Positions 1-13,600 of a stretch of DNA of 64,000 bases are shown here, piece after piece. The notes beneath the pieces are model-generated. The model was not told where the DNA came from, did no database searches, and worked only from the letters and a program-made list of their open reading frames with translations. Source of the DNA: Tetrahymena elliotti 4EA (taxonomy: Eukaryota; Ciliophora; Oligohymenophorea; Hymenostomatida; Tetrahymenidae). The translations under genes were made by a program, and so were the position numbers. The stretch is taken from assembly GCA_000231825.2 (NCBI GenBank), contig JH720368.1:1-64000 (forward strand). Direction: 5' to 3'. Every line of letters starts with the position of its first letter. The first letter of the stretch is position 1.

Positions 1-300
1 AATTAGATTTTAAGTTCTATCTTTTTAAATTCTTCTTAAAAGGCATTAAAACATAATAAAATATCAGAATTGTATGGATTCTTATTAATTTTTTTTTTAT
101 GTAAATAAATTTAAAAAAGTAAATAAATCTAACAAAACTAAATGAAGTACTGTCTTTCTCAATCAGGAAAGCCTAGTTATCAAATTTAGTAGTAGTAGAA
201 TACTCTCTACCAACAAAAAGTTACAATTTAGTATATTAGCTATAACGAAATTCTAATAAGTACAACAAATAAAGAAATATGGAAAAAACTAAAAATAATT

Positions 301-3300
301 ATGGATAGTCAGTAAAATATGATAACGCCTATAAAAGGTGGACATGGAGGATGGAAAACAAAAATTTAAAATAAAAATCATTTTTTTGATTTAATCAAAA
401 AAGCCTAAATTAGGTATGAAACTATGCCTCAAGAATTTTTAACATTATTTAAAGAATTTAATTATTTTGAATTCATAAAATTGCTTGATCAATCCTCATC
501 AGATATCTAGATTCTTTAATAAAATAAAGAACAAAAGAAAAGAAATATTGATGCACTGCCTGAATCAATCAGAAAAAACCTATTTAAATTTTAGACAACA
601 GGAGTAGAATTTGGAATATAAAGAAATTGTAGGTTGCTTATAGGAGATGAAATGGTAAATTTATTTTTTACTTTTTTATAATTCTAATTAGAATAAATAG
701 TTTTGTAAATGCGCCAGATATTAATTTCAAGTCTACTTTTAATTAATTAATTTGAAAATTAGTCAAATTCGCTCTTTTTTCATCAAAAAAATAATTCTCT
801 TCATTTTAAGAGGAAAAAAGAAATCATTTTTATTTGAAGGGAATTAAATTTAGATTTTTTTAATTTTTTTAAATGAATAGTATGAGGAAATTTTATTTCA
901 CTTTAAAAAATTTTCATCAATAAAATCATAGAGGATCTTCATACTTTTGATTTTTTTAATAAAAAATGCTAACAATAATTGTACAATTCGATAAATATTT
1001 TAATTTTTGATGGATTTCAAAACATTATTTTACATATTTATATCTGAAAAGTGTATTTAATTTGAATTTTGAGTCATGAATCAATCATATTTAAAATCCA
1101 AAAAATTAATTTTTTTGTTGATTACAATTTTAGCTACTTCCTTCAGGAAATTGTAAGAGTATTGTCTTCATTTTAAATTTAGAATATATATATTAAGATT
1201 AAATGAAAGGTGAAAAAAAATCACATTATCTATTTTGCATATTAATTTTCAGATTATTAAGAGTAAGTACTCTCAAGACCTTAATGAGATTAGATCTTAA
1301 ATGATATTTTATTTTTAGATACATTTTTAGAAGATATTTAGTTAAATATTTGTTCATTCTTTAATTTAAATTAAAAAATTAATTTCAAGTATTTACAAAT
1401 TTTGAAGTTAAATTTTATTTTAATAATAAATAAATAGGGTGTTGGTAAAACTCTTCAAGCTCTTTGTATAGCTTATATTTATAGAGATGAATGGCCTTTA
1501 CTAATTATATGCCCCTCTTGCCTTAGATATACTATCAAATAAGAAATTATAAATTGGTTTTCTGAATAAATAAATGAGAGTCTAATCTAGGTAATAAGTA
1601 AAGGTAGTGATCATTTATTAGTAAAATCTGAAATCGTTATTATTAGTTTTGACATGGTTAATAGTTTATATGAAACTATAAAACTAAAGAAATTTTAGAC
1701 ATGTATTATTGATGAGGCTCACTACCTTAAATCTTTGGATTCCTAGAGAAGTAAAATTATTGTCCCACTTGTAGCGAAAATGAAAAATGTAATACTTTTA
1801 ACTGGTACACCAGCACTATCAAAGCCAAGAGAACTTTTTAATATTCTTAAAATCATAAGACCTGATGTCTTTAAAGAATTTAAAACATTTGGCCATAGAT
1901 ACTGTAATCCTTAACTAAATAAAATAATAAATTGTATTAATTATGAAGGATGTGATAATGAGCTAGAGCTGAACTTTATTCTTTAAGAAAGAATTATGAT
2001 TAGGAGATTGAAAGAGGAAATATTACCTGATTTACCTCCAAAAAGAAGAAAAAAAGTTCTGATTGAAATACCATAAGGATCTAAAAATAAAATTAAAAAA
2101 GCAGTGAATAAATCAAATGATAAGTTGCTTAAAAATTATGTCAATAAATAAATGGAATCTTAGTATATAGATCATGAATTTCCAAATCAAGAGGATTAAG
2201 AAAATTAAGATGAAATCAAGAAGACATTCAATTTCGTAAATATTCTTCTTAATTCTTTTCATAATTTGTCTTTACTTAAAAACTGTTTTATTTATGAACA
2301 GACTACCCCTATTTTCTCATTAAAATTTTTTAAATTAATTACAAAAAAACAAATATTTTGAGAAAAAAAACCAAATATTTTTTGAATAAAATACGAATCA
2401 AATTCTAATAATTTTCTTTAAGGATTATTAGAAAAAATGGGAAAATTAAATATAAAATTTATAATAGTTATTTTATTAATGAAATATTCTTGAAAATTTT
2501 TTAATTATGAGTTAGGTTTATCAAGAAACAGGATTGGCTAAATTAGATGCTGTTAAGGAGTATTTAGAAGACTTAATGGATAGCTAAGTGAAATTGATTA
2601 TTTTTGCTCATCACTAGTAAGTGTTAGATTAAATAGAAAAAATGGTCAAATTTGACTTCAAGAGGTAGTTTATTAGGATAGATGGTAATGTTAAACAGGA
2701 AGAAAGAGTTGAATTAGTCAAGTAATTCTAGACTCTTCCCCATATTACAGTTGCTGTTTTATCACTTTAAGCAGCTTCTCATGGTATCACTTTGACAGCC
2801 TCTTCTCATGTAATTTTTGCTGAACTATATCCTACACCTGCTGTTATGCTTCAAGCTGAGGATAGATCTCACAGAATAAATTAAAGTAGTAATGTCTTAT
2901 GCCATTACTTAATTGTAAATATTTTAAAATTAAACTTTAATTATATTTGAGACTTTATATTCAAAAATATTCTAATGAGAAAAATTAGAAAAAATCTTCA
3001 AAAGAAGAGTTCATTAATAATATTTTAAAAATTAGGGTAAAGATACTATTGACGAGGATATTTTTAACATGTTAATGCAGAAGTATTTGGTAACAAGTTC
3101 TATTTTAGATGGATAAAGAAAAAATCTTTAAATAGACGAATTTTAGTTTTTTGAGTATAATCAAGAAAAAATTGAAGATGAAGGTGATGAAATTAATTTA
3201 CAAGATGACCAGAAAGAATAAATTTTATAAGCAACAAATACATTAGATATCAAAGAAGTAGAATTAGATGATGAAATAGAACTAAATAACAAAGAAAATA

Positions 3301-5702
3301 AAAAATTTTTATTGAATTAAAATCAATTAGTTAGTTAGCCTAATGAAGATACAGTTTTTAGAGATAGAACAAATTAAAATAATTAACAATTAATATAAAA
3401 TTATTAAAATAGTAACTAAGTATAGATTAAGATAAAATAAGAAGATATTTCAATAAATAAAGACAAAGCTAACCTTTAGTTTGAACAATAACCTTATGTC
3501 CTAAAAGAAACCTCAAATGGAATTATCCTTGATATCTTAGATGATAACACTGAAATTAGCATATAGATGCTAAATTAACTGTTCAATTAAAGTGATTCAG
3601 GATTGTAACAATAAAATAAAGAAGAAAATTTTCCTATTTAAAAAATAACTACAGAAAATTATTTTTTAAATGATTAAATTTAAAAGCAAGAAGACCAACT
3701 TTAGGCTTTTTAGCATATTTTTGATGCAATTGATGAGATTGAAAATGATTCTGAAATATAAAAATTGGATAATTGGGAAAATATTATTCCTATGAAAATA
3801 GAGTAAAAACGTGAAATGGAAAATGTAAAGGACTATTTCTAAAGTTAATCTGATGACAGCTATTTAGAAGGTAATGATGGAGAAAGTAGTGATCAAAGTT
3901 CAAGTTAAGATAGCTTAGAAAAAGAGGATTTTTAAGGTTAGTAAAGCTCTAATTAAAGTATAGAGTTGTTTGCCTTTAAAAGAAAATTGAGCTAAAATAC
4001 TATAAATAGTATTGAAAATTAAAGTAATACTGAAGATTACCAATAAAAGTATTTAGATTCAGATAATAATAAAAGCAAATTAAGTTATTTTATCAGTTCT
4101 GATAACTAAAAAATAGAAATAGAACCATTTTAAAGTTAAATTTAATCTTTTAATACAATATCTGGTAAAGTTAGCTAAAAAAAAGATTTTATTCTTTCAA
4201 ATAATCCTTTGAGTAATACTTAGCCAAATAATTACTTTGAATCACTGAACTATTTTTTTGAAATTAACCAGAATTCTAAAGAAAGACAAATAAATTTGAA
4301 ACCTGATGCTAATAATGGAGAACAAAATAGAAATTTGACTAGCATAAGCTCTAATAATTAAATTGATATTGGTGATCACTAAAATTAAAAAAATAAAAAT
4401 GAGATATATTAACCTGGTTTGGAGTTTTAAGGATTGAGCAAAGTAGAATAGCAAAACAAATACATTTTATAAAAAAATGAAATAGAAAAAAAATTAAGAA
4501 ATTGTAATCTAGCCCCATCAAAATTAGAAAATAGTACAAAAGAATATAATAATCTTAATCCTACTTAATCTATTTTAATAAATAATACATGTAATTAACT
4601 TTAAAATATGCCTTCAGTAAGATTAGATAATAAGTAACCTTCTTTGGGAATTAATGTTGCTTAAGAAAATGATCCATTAAGCTAGGAAAAGATGAAAGAT
4701 TTATCTAGTGATGACAAATAAACTAAACAAACAAAAATAGATTTATAAAATAGTTATTCATACCAACAATAATGTTTAAGATCAACAAAAATTGAAAATT
4801 TAAATATCTAAATATAAAATGAGAAGCAGGAATATGCTTAAAATTAATAAAATAAATTAGATTTAGAAATTTAAATTAAAAAAAATGAAATAAATAATTA
4901 GTAAGAATTAAATGAATAAAACAATCTGTAATCAATTAGATCCTAAAATGATTTGCAAAATTAAGGAGTATCATCCTCAAATATAAATATCACTAATTAA
5001 ATTTAAAAAATTAATTCACAACTTAATATTATATATGCAGATACAGATGACTCTAGTAGTGGTGATGATGAGAGTGATGACGATAAAAATTTTGAAATTT
5101 AATTGGCTTAAAAATTTAATAAATAAACAAAGTAAGAGATTTATTAATAAGCATAGATAAATGATAACCCGAAACAAAGCAATTAAACTCCTTCTCTAGA
5201 TACAGAAAACAATAATTCTGATATAAAAACTAAGCTAAGTCGCAAATAAAATGTAGATTTGTAACTGAAAAATTCTACTGGTATTCCTTAACAAGAGAAC
5301 AAATTCAAAATAATTATTCCATCATAGTTACAAAAAATAGATTCTAACTAAAAAACCTAATAATAAAATTATGTTAGCTTGGAATCTCGAGAAATAGAGT
5401 AGAAAAATTAATAAAAATTGATTAAGCTTGAAGATCATTAAAATAATAAATTTTGCTATAACTAAAGTACTTAAGGTAAGGTGGAGTCATCCTTACAAAA
5501 AAATAATTTAAATATTAATAATCAAACATAAATAGACCAGAAACCTTCCTTTATGAGTTAAACATATGAACAAAGTTAGCAAAAAAGGAAGAGAGAATAA
5601 TTTGAAAGTCAAAGGTTTTCTAGCTAATCTAATTCAGATCTCCTTGTAGAAGAAGATATTTTGAAGCTCCAATAAAAGTAGTTGTAAACTAGGAGAAAGT
5701 GA
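301..5702 (+). CDS. SMARCAL1/ZRANB3-like SNF2 annealing helicase with long Q/N-rich tail
   Basis: Modelled exons are 301-654, 1438-2235, 2516-2914 and 3036-5702, all in phase 0, giving about 1405 aa and ending in TGA. SNF2 motifs are visible: Walker A GVGKT (about residue 119), DEAH (about 210), [19 protein letters not shown] in helicase motif IV, and the motif VI region [11 protein letters not shown] (about 497). The segment before Walker A ([19 protein letters not shown]) and PLLIICPS after it match SMARCAL1/ZRANB3 rather than other SNF2 groups. Family members are ATP-driven DNA-annealing motors that remodel stalled replication forks, so a nuclear repair role is inferred. Residues 518-1405 are Q/N/S-rich with no recognised domain. 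The N-terminus is uncertain: the same frame is open back to an ATG at 142, and another frame from 279 encodes a [10 protein letters not shown] stretch that could be a HARP-like remnant. Confidence 0.85.
655..1437 (+). other. Long intron 1 of the SNF2 helicase, splitting Walker A
   Basis: The intron starts GTAAAT after the GDEM codons and ends TAG just before the GVGKT codons. At 783 nt it is the longest modelled in the window; most others are 50-450 nt. It is very AT-rich with no coding pattern in either strand. The other introns of this gene are 2236-2515 and 2915-3035. Confidence 0.75.
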
Positions 5703-7693
5703 CAAATTATAAAAATGATATATTATGATAAATTAAATTTTTCAGAATTTTTATAGCCATAAAATCTCTGAGTATTGTTACTGCTTATTATATTAATTAT
5801 AATAATTATTATACAAAAATTAATTGAAATTTAAAAACAATTTCTGATAAAGGAATTTGATTATATATTTTGAAATTCTTATCAAATTAAAAAAGTAGAG
5901 TGTATTTAATTTGTTAATTTATTATTTTTATAACTTTTTAAATATTGAAAACGATATTGTTTATTTGATTTGATTTGTTCAATATTTAATTAGTTTACAT
6001 ATTTCCCGTCAAGTAAAATATTAGGATATATTATTTATTTAATTTATTATTTTTTTTAAATGACGTTTTTTAGTTCTATAATTTGAAAAGATTATTAAAT
6101 ATTTCAAATTAGTGGATTTATTCAATTCATAAATATGCTTCATCAAATGAATTAATTAGTATATGAACACTCACCAAACCCAAATAACATTCATATTATT
6201 TTTGTAGCATTTTAAATATTGATTTTTAAATAAATAACTGTTTATTGTTTGGTATATACCAGAATAATTATAATGGCTTTGATAGCATAACATTATTCCT
6301 GTTAAAAAATAACAAATTAAAAATACATTTTTATATCTGTTAATAATTTATTGAAAAAATTGAATAAATAAAATGAAATAAATGAACTGATTAATACGTA
6401 GATTTATTTGCTTGATTGAAATATAATAATTTATAAGCAATAAGCATATTATTTATTTTGTTTAAGATTTGGTAAATAATACAGTATAATGCATTTAATA
6501 AAACTTAAGGTGACGAATTATTCATGATATTTGAAGGTTTTATTAGATATTTAATTGCATCATTCCTTTGTAAAAATATAGTGTATTTAGTAGTTAGAAT
6601 TACATGGAAATAGCATTAAAGAAATAATGATACATAAATATTTGCCCAAAAAAACTAATTACTCATATTTATTTGCTTTTCTAGATCTACGAGGGTGTAA
6701 ATCCCATATATTTAACGATGAAATGGTCTTTAAGAACTCACTTTATTCAAAATTTAAATTATTTATTGTACATATTTTTTTATCAATTAATTTATAAGCA
6801 AATATTATGATTATTCAACTATAAACAAATCTATTTAAATTCTTATTATTTCTTAATTGAAAATGCGTCACAACCTGATTAATTAAGAGACTCTATTTGC
6901 GCAATGGATCAAAAACAAAAATTCATTGATTTTTTTAGATTAAATTTGAAATAGATTAGAATGCACGATTTAGATGTATTCATTAAGGTGTTACGAAATG
7001 TTGCATCCCCTCACCTTTCTTTTCTCTTTTACTCTTTAGAATGTGGAATTTATCTTCATTTTTAATGCTGCTTAATTTCGATTATTGGTTTATCATTGCA
7101 TATCTCTAAATACTCATTTTTAGTAGAGAATATTTAAGATTTTTCTATTTGTTATATTAAAATTACAATTTAGCTTGTGTTTACATAAACTCCATTAGCT
7201 ACTTATATAGCTTGTTTTATTAGCTTTAGATAAAGCAAGGTAGATGTTAAGCAATTTATTTGAATTTCTTAATCCCTAAAATATTCAGCATAATTTAGAT
7301 AGGGTTTTAAATTTGTTGTCCCCCTTTTTACATACATCTTATTTCAAAAAGTTTAACTCTACAAAACCATAATAATTTATGCTCATTAAAGAGAAGAATT
7401 AGTATGACTTTCTGTAAAAAAGTTCTGAATTTAATATAATTATGATTGATAATGTGCTAGGAGAGAGAGGGTGGGTAGAAAAGTATATATTTTAACAAGA
7501 AGTCTAGCTTTACTTTAGTTATTGAAATAAGAAGATTGATCATGAATATCTAGCTTAAATTAAATATTTGGCAGAAGCAAAAAGAAATTCTCAGAAACTT
7601 TTGAAAACATATAAAAATTTAATTATAAAAAAAAAGTTAAACAGAAAAAAAAAGATATAAAGAAAAAAATAATAAAAGCTCAAAATAATTGAA
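5703..7693. other. Intergenic, AT-rich
   Basis: About 2 kb between the helicase stop and the next start. I see no conserved coding pattern, tRNA-like or rRNA-like sequence. A purine-rich, relatively GC-rich stretch near 7458-7480 stands out, but I cannot assign it a function. Confidence 0.6.
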
Positions 7694-8570
7694 ATGACTA
7701 ACACTGCTGTTGACTCCAAGTCTGGTGATAAGAAGGCCTTCGAATAGATAGTATCAGAATAATAATAAAAGGTTAAGGACCAATACAAGTAGACTACCAT
7801 GTTCATTAGAGAAAACTATTTGCCCCACTTCAACCTTTACTAAGTAATTTTTAGCAATTTCTACAAAGACTTTTATTTTCCGCGATCTATTTTAAATTTA
7901 TTTTCAAAAAATCATGTATAAAAAGCTTAAAAAAACTCTAAATTTAAATGTTATTTTCTTTATAAATAGAAAACCATGATTTATAAGAAAATGGCTTGCT
8001 ATGAACAAAATTTGGCTGATCCTTCTGTTTACTACTCCTGTATTGAAAAGATTGATTAAAATATGCAAACAAATTCAATGAGACTCTAATAAAAATTTGC
8101 CAGAATAGATGTAAAAACACTTTTCTTTTTTAAAAATATAAGCTTTATAAAAATTAGCTATGAAATTATATTTGTACCCTAGCATATTACCCTCTCTTTT
8201 GTACTCTAAATCATTTTTTAAGTAGAATTTTATAATTTTAGTTGTCTTCTACTATCTCTCTAAACAACACAATAAAATTTTAAAATGAATTTTATTTCCA
8301 AAAACGAGTTTTTATCTCAAAATCAACATAGCAAATGAATTTAAAGCCAAATATCATTTCTTAATTTTAACTAATTCTATTTGATAATAAAAGGAAAAGG
8401 ATAAAGAATGCCAAGACTCTTGCACTAAGAATTTCAGTGGTACTGATAACTTCATTTCTTGCATGTAAAAGTGCTCTGATATCCTCAAGAAATAATCAAT
8501 TGATATCTATGAAGAATTCTACAAATCTACAATCTCTGATTTACCTGAATTCAAGAAGATCAGAAAGTGA
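7694..8570 (+). CDS. Small twin-cysteine protein, FAM136A (DUF842)-like
   Basis: Exons 7694-7843, 7970-8110 and 8394-8570, all phase 0, give 155 aa ending TGA. The ATG sits in a typical A-rich context. Cysteines occur as MACYEQ...YYSCIEK in the first half and ECQDSCTKNF...FISCMQKC in the second, so the C-terminal half has two CX3C pairs 13 residues apart. The spacing, the helical charged sequence and the length resemble FAM136A/DUF842 (about 138 aa), a mitochondrial intermembrane-space protein. A small-Tim relative is the alternative. If correct, it would act in the mitochondrial intermembrane space with oxidised cysteine pairs. The first half has lost one cysteine of each CX3C pair, which weakens the family call. 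Introns are 7844-7969 and 8111-8393. Confidence 0.55.
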
Positions 8571-10687
8571 AGAATAAAAATTTTTAAAATGCAATAAAGC
8601 TTCTAATGAAAGGGTTTTGTTTCAAATAGTAGTTGTAGTTATAAAAAATACTAATTTAATCTTACAATACTATAATTTAAAGTCTAAATATCTTAAAAAA
8701 ATGAATAAATGAAAGCAAAACAAAATGTTAATAATAAATAAAAAATAATAAACATATAATAATAACTAAAATAAATAAATTATAATATCAATCAATCAAA
8801 CAATAAACTTAATAATAATTCAATTTTCTACTAAATTTCATAAAATATATAACCAATTTGTATTATTTATCTCCATTTTTCATCTTGTTTATAGCTGTCT
8901 CATAAACCCTTTTTTAAAATAAACTATTTAATCACAAGTAAATTGTTTTATCTTTAAAGCAATATTATTTTTCGTTATCGTAAAATTCTTTCTTTAATAT
9001 GTAATTTGCAAATTTTATCCTTTTCAATTTGATTTATAACTCCTGAATTATTTCTTGAATTCTTATATGGTATTTACACTTCTCTTAAAGACTAAAATTA
9101 TGAAATTTTAAATGTAATCAACTTAATTTAGCTACAAATAATCAATTACTTTACTTCCAATAACCTTGTAAAATTATTAAAAAATATTTATTGTTTGAAA
9201 TTTTAGGAAATTGATATTGAGTTTGTTTTTAAATCTAAATTATTTGTTTCAATTTTTTTAAAACATCTTTACTAAAAATACAAAATTAAAATTGAATTAA
9301 AATTAATTTTTTTAGAAAGTAAATTAACAATTAAATTGTTAAAATTTTTGTCCAAAAATATATTATTATGTCTCAATAAAACAACTTTTATTTAAATTAC
9401 TTAGCAAAAATTTATATAAAAATTAGATTCTAAATATTGAAGATAAGAGTTTTTTTATAAAAAATAGATTTAAACTTTTAAAATGCCAATGAGATGAATA
9501 AAATACCTAAAAAATCTGAATAAAATGTATTTATAGGGTAAATTTTTGATACAATAACATTAAAATAATAGAATATTAATCAAAATAATATAGTGCTTCC
9601 TAAAAACAATCAAAAAAAGTATTTTAAAAATAATATTTTTTTCTAAAGAAATATGCTATTTAATATTTACTCAAAATTTGGAGTTAATTATTTTTTATCA
9701 GTTACAAAAATCTTATCTATTTGATTGAAGTAAATTAAATCCATTTTGAGAACTTATTAAATTAAGATTGGAATAAACAAAAATAAAAATACAAAATAAT
9801 TTTAATTTTTGAATAACTTGAAATGCTTGTTTGCTTTTCAAATGATTAGTAAATATGTAACTTGATTGAAATTCTTTTAAAAATATTATATGATATAAAA
9901 AATAGATGATATCTATGAATTAGTCTATTTTACTTTTAGAATTTAGTAAAAAGTATTTTTTTTTGAGTTATATTTTATAAAGAAGAATCCTTTTTTTATA
10001 AATAAAATATTTGATAAAGAAAACTCCTTTTATTAAAAATAAAATATTTGATAAAATTTATTGATCTTCATTATCTTAAATTTAAAATAAAAAAGTAATA
10101 AATTTCATTTAAAAAAAAAGTTTGTTTCTCTATTTTAGAAAAGTATTGAAATTTATTTAAAATTTTTTTATCAGTATTTTTTAATTTTTTTAAAATACAA
10201 TTTCATTTTTTATCAATTACCACAAAGAGGTTTATCAATAATGATTAATAAAAAATATTCCAACAAAGAACACAAAAATGACCAATAAATACTTTTTGTT
10301 TTTCAATATAATTTAGATATTCTATTACTTTTTGTTAATAATGCAAAATTATACAAAATAATTAATATCTATGATTAAAATGATGAAATTTTGTTTATAT
10401 TATTTTTACTGTCAGCAAAAAATTTTGTAAAAATATATCCTTGAAAAAAATCTTACCTACTAACCTATTTATTTATTAATAAAGCTATAATCTTTAGTTA
10501 TTCTGAGCCAATAGCTTAATTAATTCATAATATAACTAAAAATCTTAAAAATTAAATTGCTTAGTTTTGATAATTAATTGAAAAAAAAGAAGAGCAAAAG
10601 CAGTTCTTTCTAGTACAATATAAACTAGTCAAGAAAGATTGCTTAGTAATTAGAGAGGATATTTTATATTAGTACAATAGGATAGGA
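8571..10687. other. Intergenic, AT-rich
   Basis: About 2.1 kb with long A/T runs. No reading frame with a protein-like composition and no RNA gene recognised. It holds the 3' flank of the FAM136A-like gene and the promoter region of the cNMP-binding gene. Confidence 0.6.
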
Positions 10688-13600
10688 ATGTCAAACTCTC
10701 TTTAGCAATAAAAGATTATGTTTCATCACAAAGTGATGTTTGAAAACTTAGAATTGTAAAGGAAATAGAGAGTTTTGAGGATGCCAATAAACGGTGTTCC
10801 TTTTCATAAAGTAGTAGAAGAATTCTGTAATAAATAAATTGATTTAAAGAGCGATTATGATAGCGAAGTAATTATTCTTATAAAAATTCATCAATTTTAA
10901 GAAATAAAAAAAAATGAAATATTTAATTCAAATAGAGATTTAATCTTACCTTCTTTGAACATTTATTTTATTTTATGAAAACCACTTTTTTTGTATTTAT
11001 TTATCTATTTTTAAAGATCATTTCAAGGTTGCTTTAATTGTAGTGTAAATCTAGAAAAGAAATCCAAGCTCTTTAGAAAGCTTTTGGGCAGTTAAAATTT
11101 TTTATGGAGGCATAAGATTACCTAGCAAAAAAAGAGTTTGAGGGGTTACTTTAAGAAATATAATATGAGAAATTTGATAAGTATTAGACTGTTTTTGAAT
11201 TTGGTACTTTGATTATAAAAAGCTTTTACTAAATAATTTGATAGATTTTTTGATATGATCTAAATTATTTTAAAAATAAAATAGATGAGCTAGGATACAA
11301 GTATTATATTATTTTAAAGGGTTCAGTTTTTGTGTAAATTCCTAATAAAAACTATAAGAAATATGAAGAAAAGTAGAGATTAGCTATTGACTTAAAAAAA
11401 GCTTTGTAGCTGTCTTTGAGTGCTTAATAGAATAGTAAAACTTCCTCAAGAAAAAATTCTTCTGATTCTTCTTCATCATCTTCTATATCATTCAATGATA
11501 CACCACCTTAACTAAATTCTCCTTTGAAGCCATAAATGAATTCTTAATCATCAAAGAATTAAAATGCGAAATCATAAATAAATGATTTCAAAAATTATTT
11601 TCAATTTTAAGAGTAAGGCAATTCAGGAGCACCAAAAAATAAAAACATTGGTAAGTTACGATTTTATTCTAAAGACTTCTCAAAATTTAATTACTGAAAG
11701 AAAATAAAAAATACAAATTTATCTTTGTGGTAAATTTCGATCAGTCGTTAAATTGACATTAGAACATACACACATACATACACATTTTAGAATAAAAATT
11801 ATTTAATTTCTACTAATTGTGATCAAATTAATTAATTTATCTTAATAAAAAAGAGGATATTTAGAGAGCGAATAATCCAAATGCTAGAAAGAGTGTCATT
11901 CTTGCAATTAACACCATCAAGCAAGTTAATAAATTTGGTAAAATTCTCTTTTAATTTCATTAAATTTTTGTAATTTATCTTACAGACTCTATGCTTACTT
12001 TTTTATTTTACCAATATTTATCAATTGATGATTTTTATTTATTTGTAACATAAAAAAATCGATCACTAACTATTTACTTTTATTAAATTAATCTATTTGC
12101 ATTTTTAAACAAATCAGCTAGCAAATTGAAGAATGAAAAGGAAAAAAGTTAATTTTCATAAAAATTGACTGCGAGGTCATAGAAATTTAGTCCAAAAAGT
12201 AAACAAAACTTAGAAGAAGATGAGGTTTTAGCTTCAACAACATAATTGGAGGTAGATCCAAAAGAAAGAATCTCTGCAATGTATCCTTAATTTGATATAG
12301 TCAGAGAACTTGAAGCAGGTGATGCGTTTGGAGAAATAGCTCTTATGAATAATGCAAGAAGAACTGCAAGCATTATATGCAAAGAGGAGACAACATTTGC
12401 TGTGCTATCGAAACAAAGTTATGATAAAATGCTATCTTAGTATCATTAAGCTGAATAAGAAAAAAATATAAGTTTTCTTAGAGAACTAACAATATTCAAT
12501 CAGCTTGGAAAGAGTAAACTTGATGCATTATATAGGCTAATGGATAAGTAAGAGCTAAAAAGAAATTAAATTATTTATTCTGAAGGAGATCCAGCTAAAT
12601 ATGTTTATTTTATCCAAGAAGGAGAAATATAAGTAAAAATATTATTTAAGCTTTAAATCTAAATATTATCTTTCTTTAGGTTTCATAGCAATGTGTGTAG
12701 CAAAATGAAAAGAAAAACAAAGAAGAAGGTGATCCAGAGTATTCAAAAATGATGAGTGATTATAATCTAAAGTGGAAAGGGTAGCATTAAAAAGAAAGTT
12801 TAAAAAGAATAAAAATTGCAATCTTAGGGAAGAATAACTATTTCGGATAAGAAGAAATAATATCAAATATTCCTAGATTATATAGAGCAGAGGTTTTTTC
12901 TACTAATGCCATATTATATTGTTTATCCAAGCAAGTAATTATCTACTTCTAAATTATTTTTGATGTACCTTTTAAATAGAAGTTATACATTTTTAATTAT
13001 TAATTATTTAGAAGTTTTTAAGTACTGTAAAGATGTTCAGCTACTCTATGGATATCATGAAGCAAGAACTATCAAAGAGAGCAACTTGGAGAATTAATTA
13101 GCTTGAAAAAAATTTGACTACTAATAAGAAAATAGATAGTGAAATATAAAAGGTATAAAATGAAATAGTTAAATTAGAATTTGCCAATTAAACTCTCAAA
13201 GAAAATCATGAATTTGCTACTCAGTTGCTAACAACTGATTTAGATATTTTTTAAAAAGTAAATCAAGAATAGGATTATCTTAAACATGGAATAATTAGGT
13301 AATTTTTATTTATTTATATAGAAAATTTTATTAAAAAAATTTTTAATTTTTCTAAAAAAAATAGGTCAGAAAAAGATGTGAATAAAGTTAATGAGGAGAT
13401 AATAAATTAACTTAAAAGTAGTAAGAAGAAGAAAAAATAGAAGCAAATTATTGTAGACCCTAAAGTAAAGCTATTTAAGCTTACATTGAAAAATAATTTA
13501 TTCTAAGAAGAAACTGATAAAATTAATCAAAGGATGAAAAAGAAAATAATGTCTCCTAGAGAATTTAAATCATTTTTATAGTTTTCAAGCTAAAAAATGA

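Noticed and set aside
4242..4539. Minus-strand ORFs of 60-70 codons
   Set aside because: They lie antisense to the Q/N-rich helicase tail and have leucine/phenylalanine-rich composition that simply mirrors AAT/CAA-type codons.
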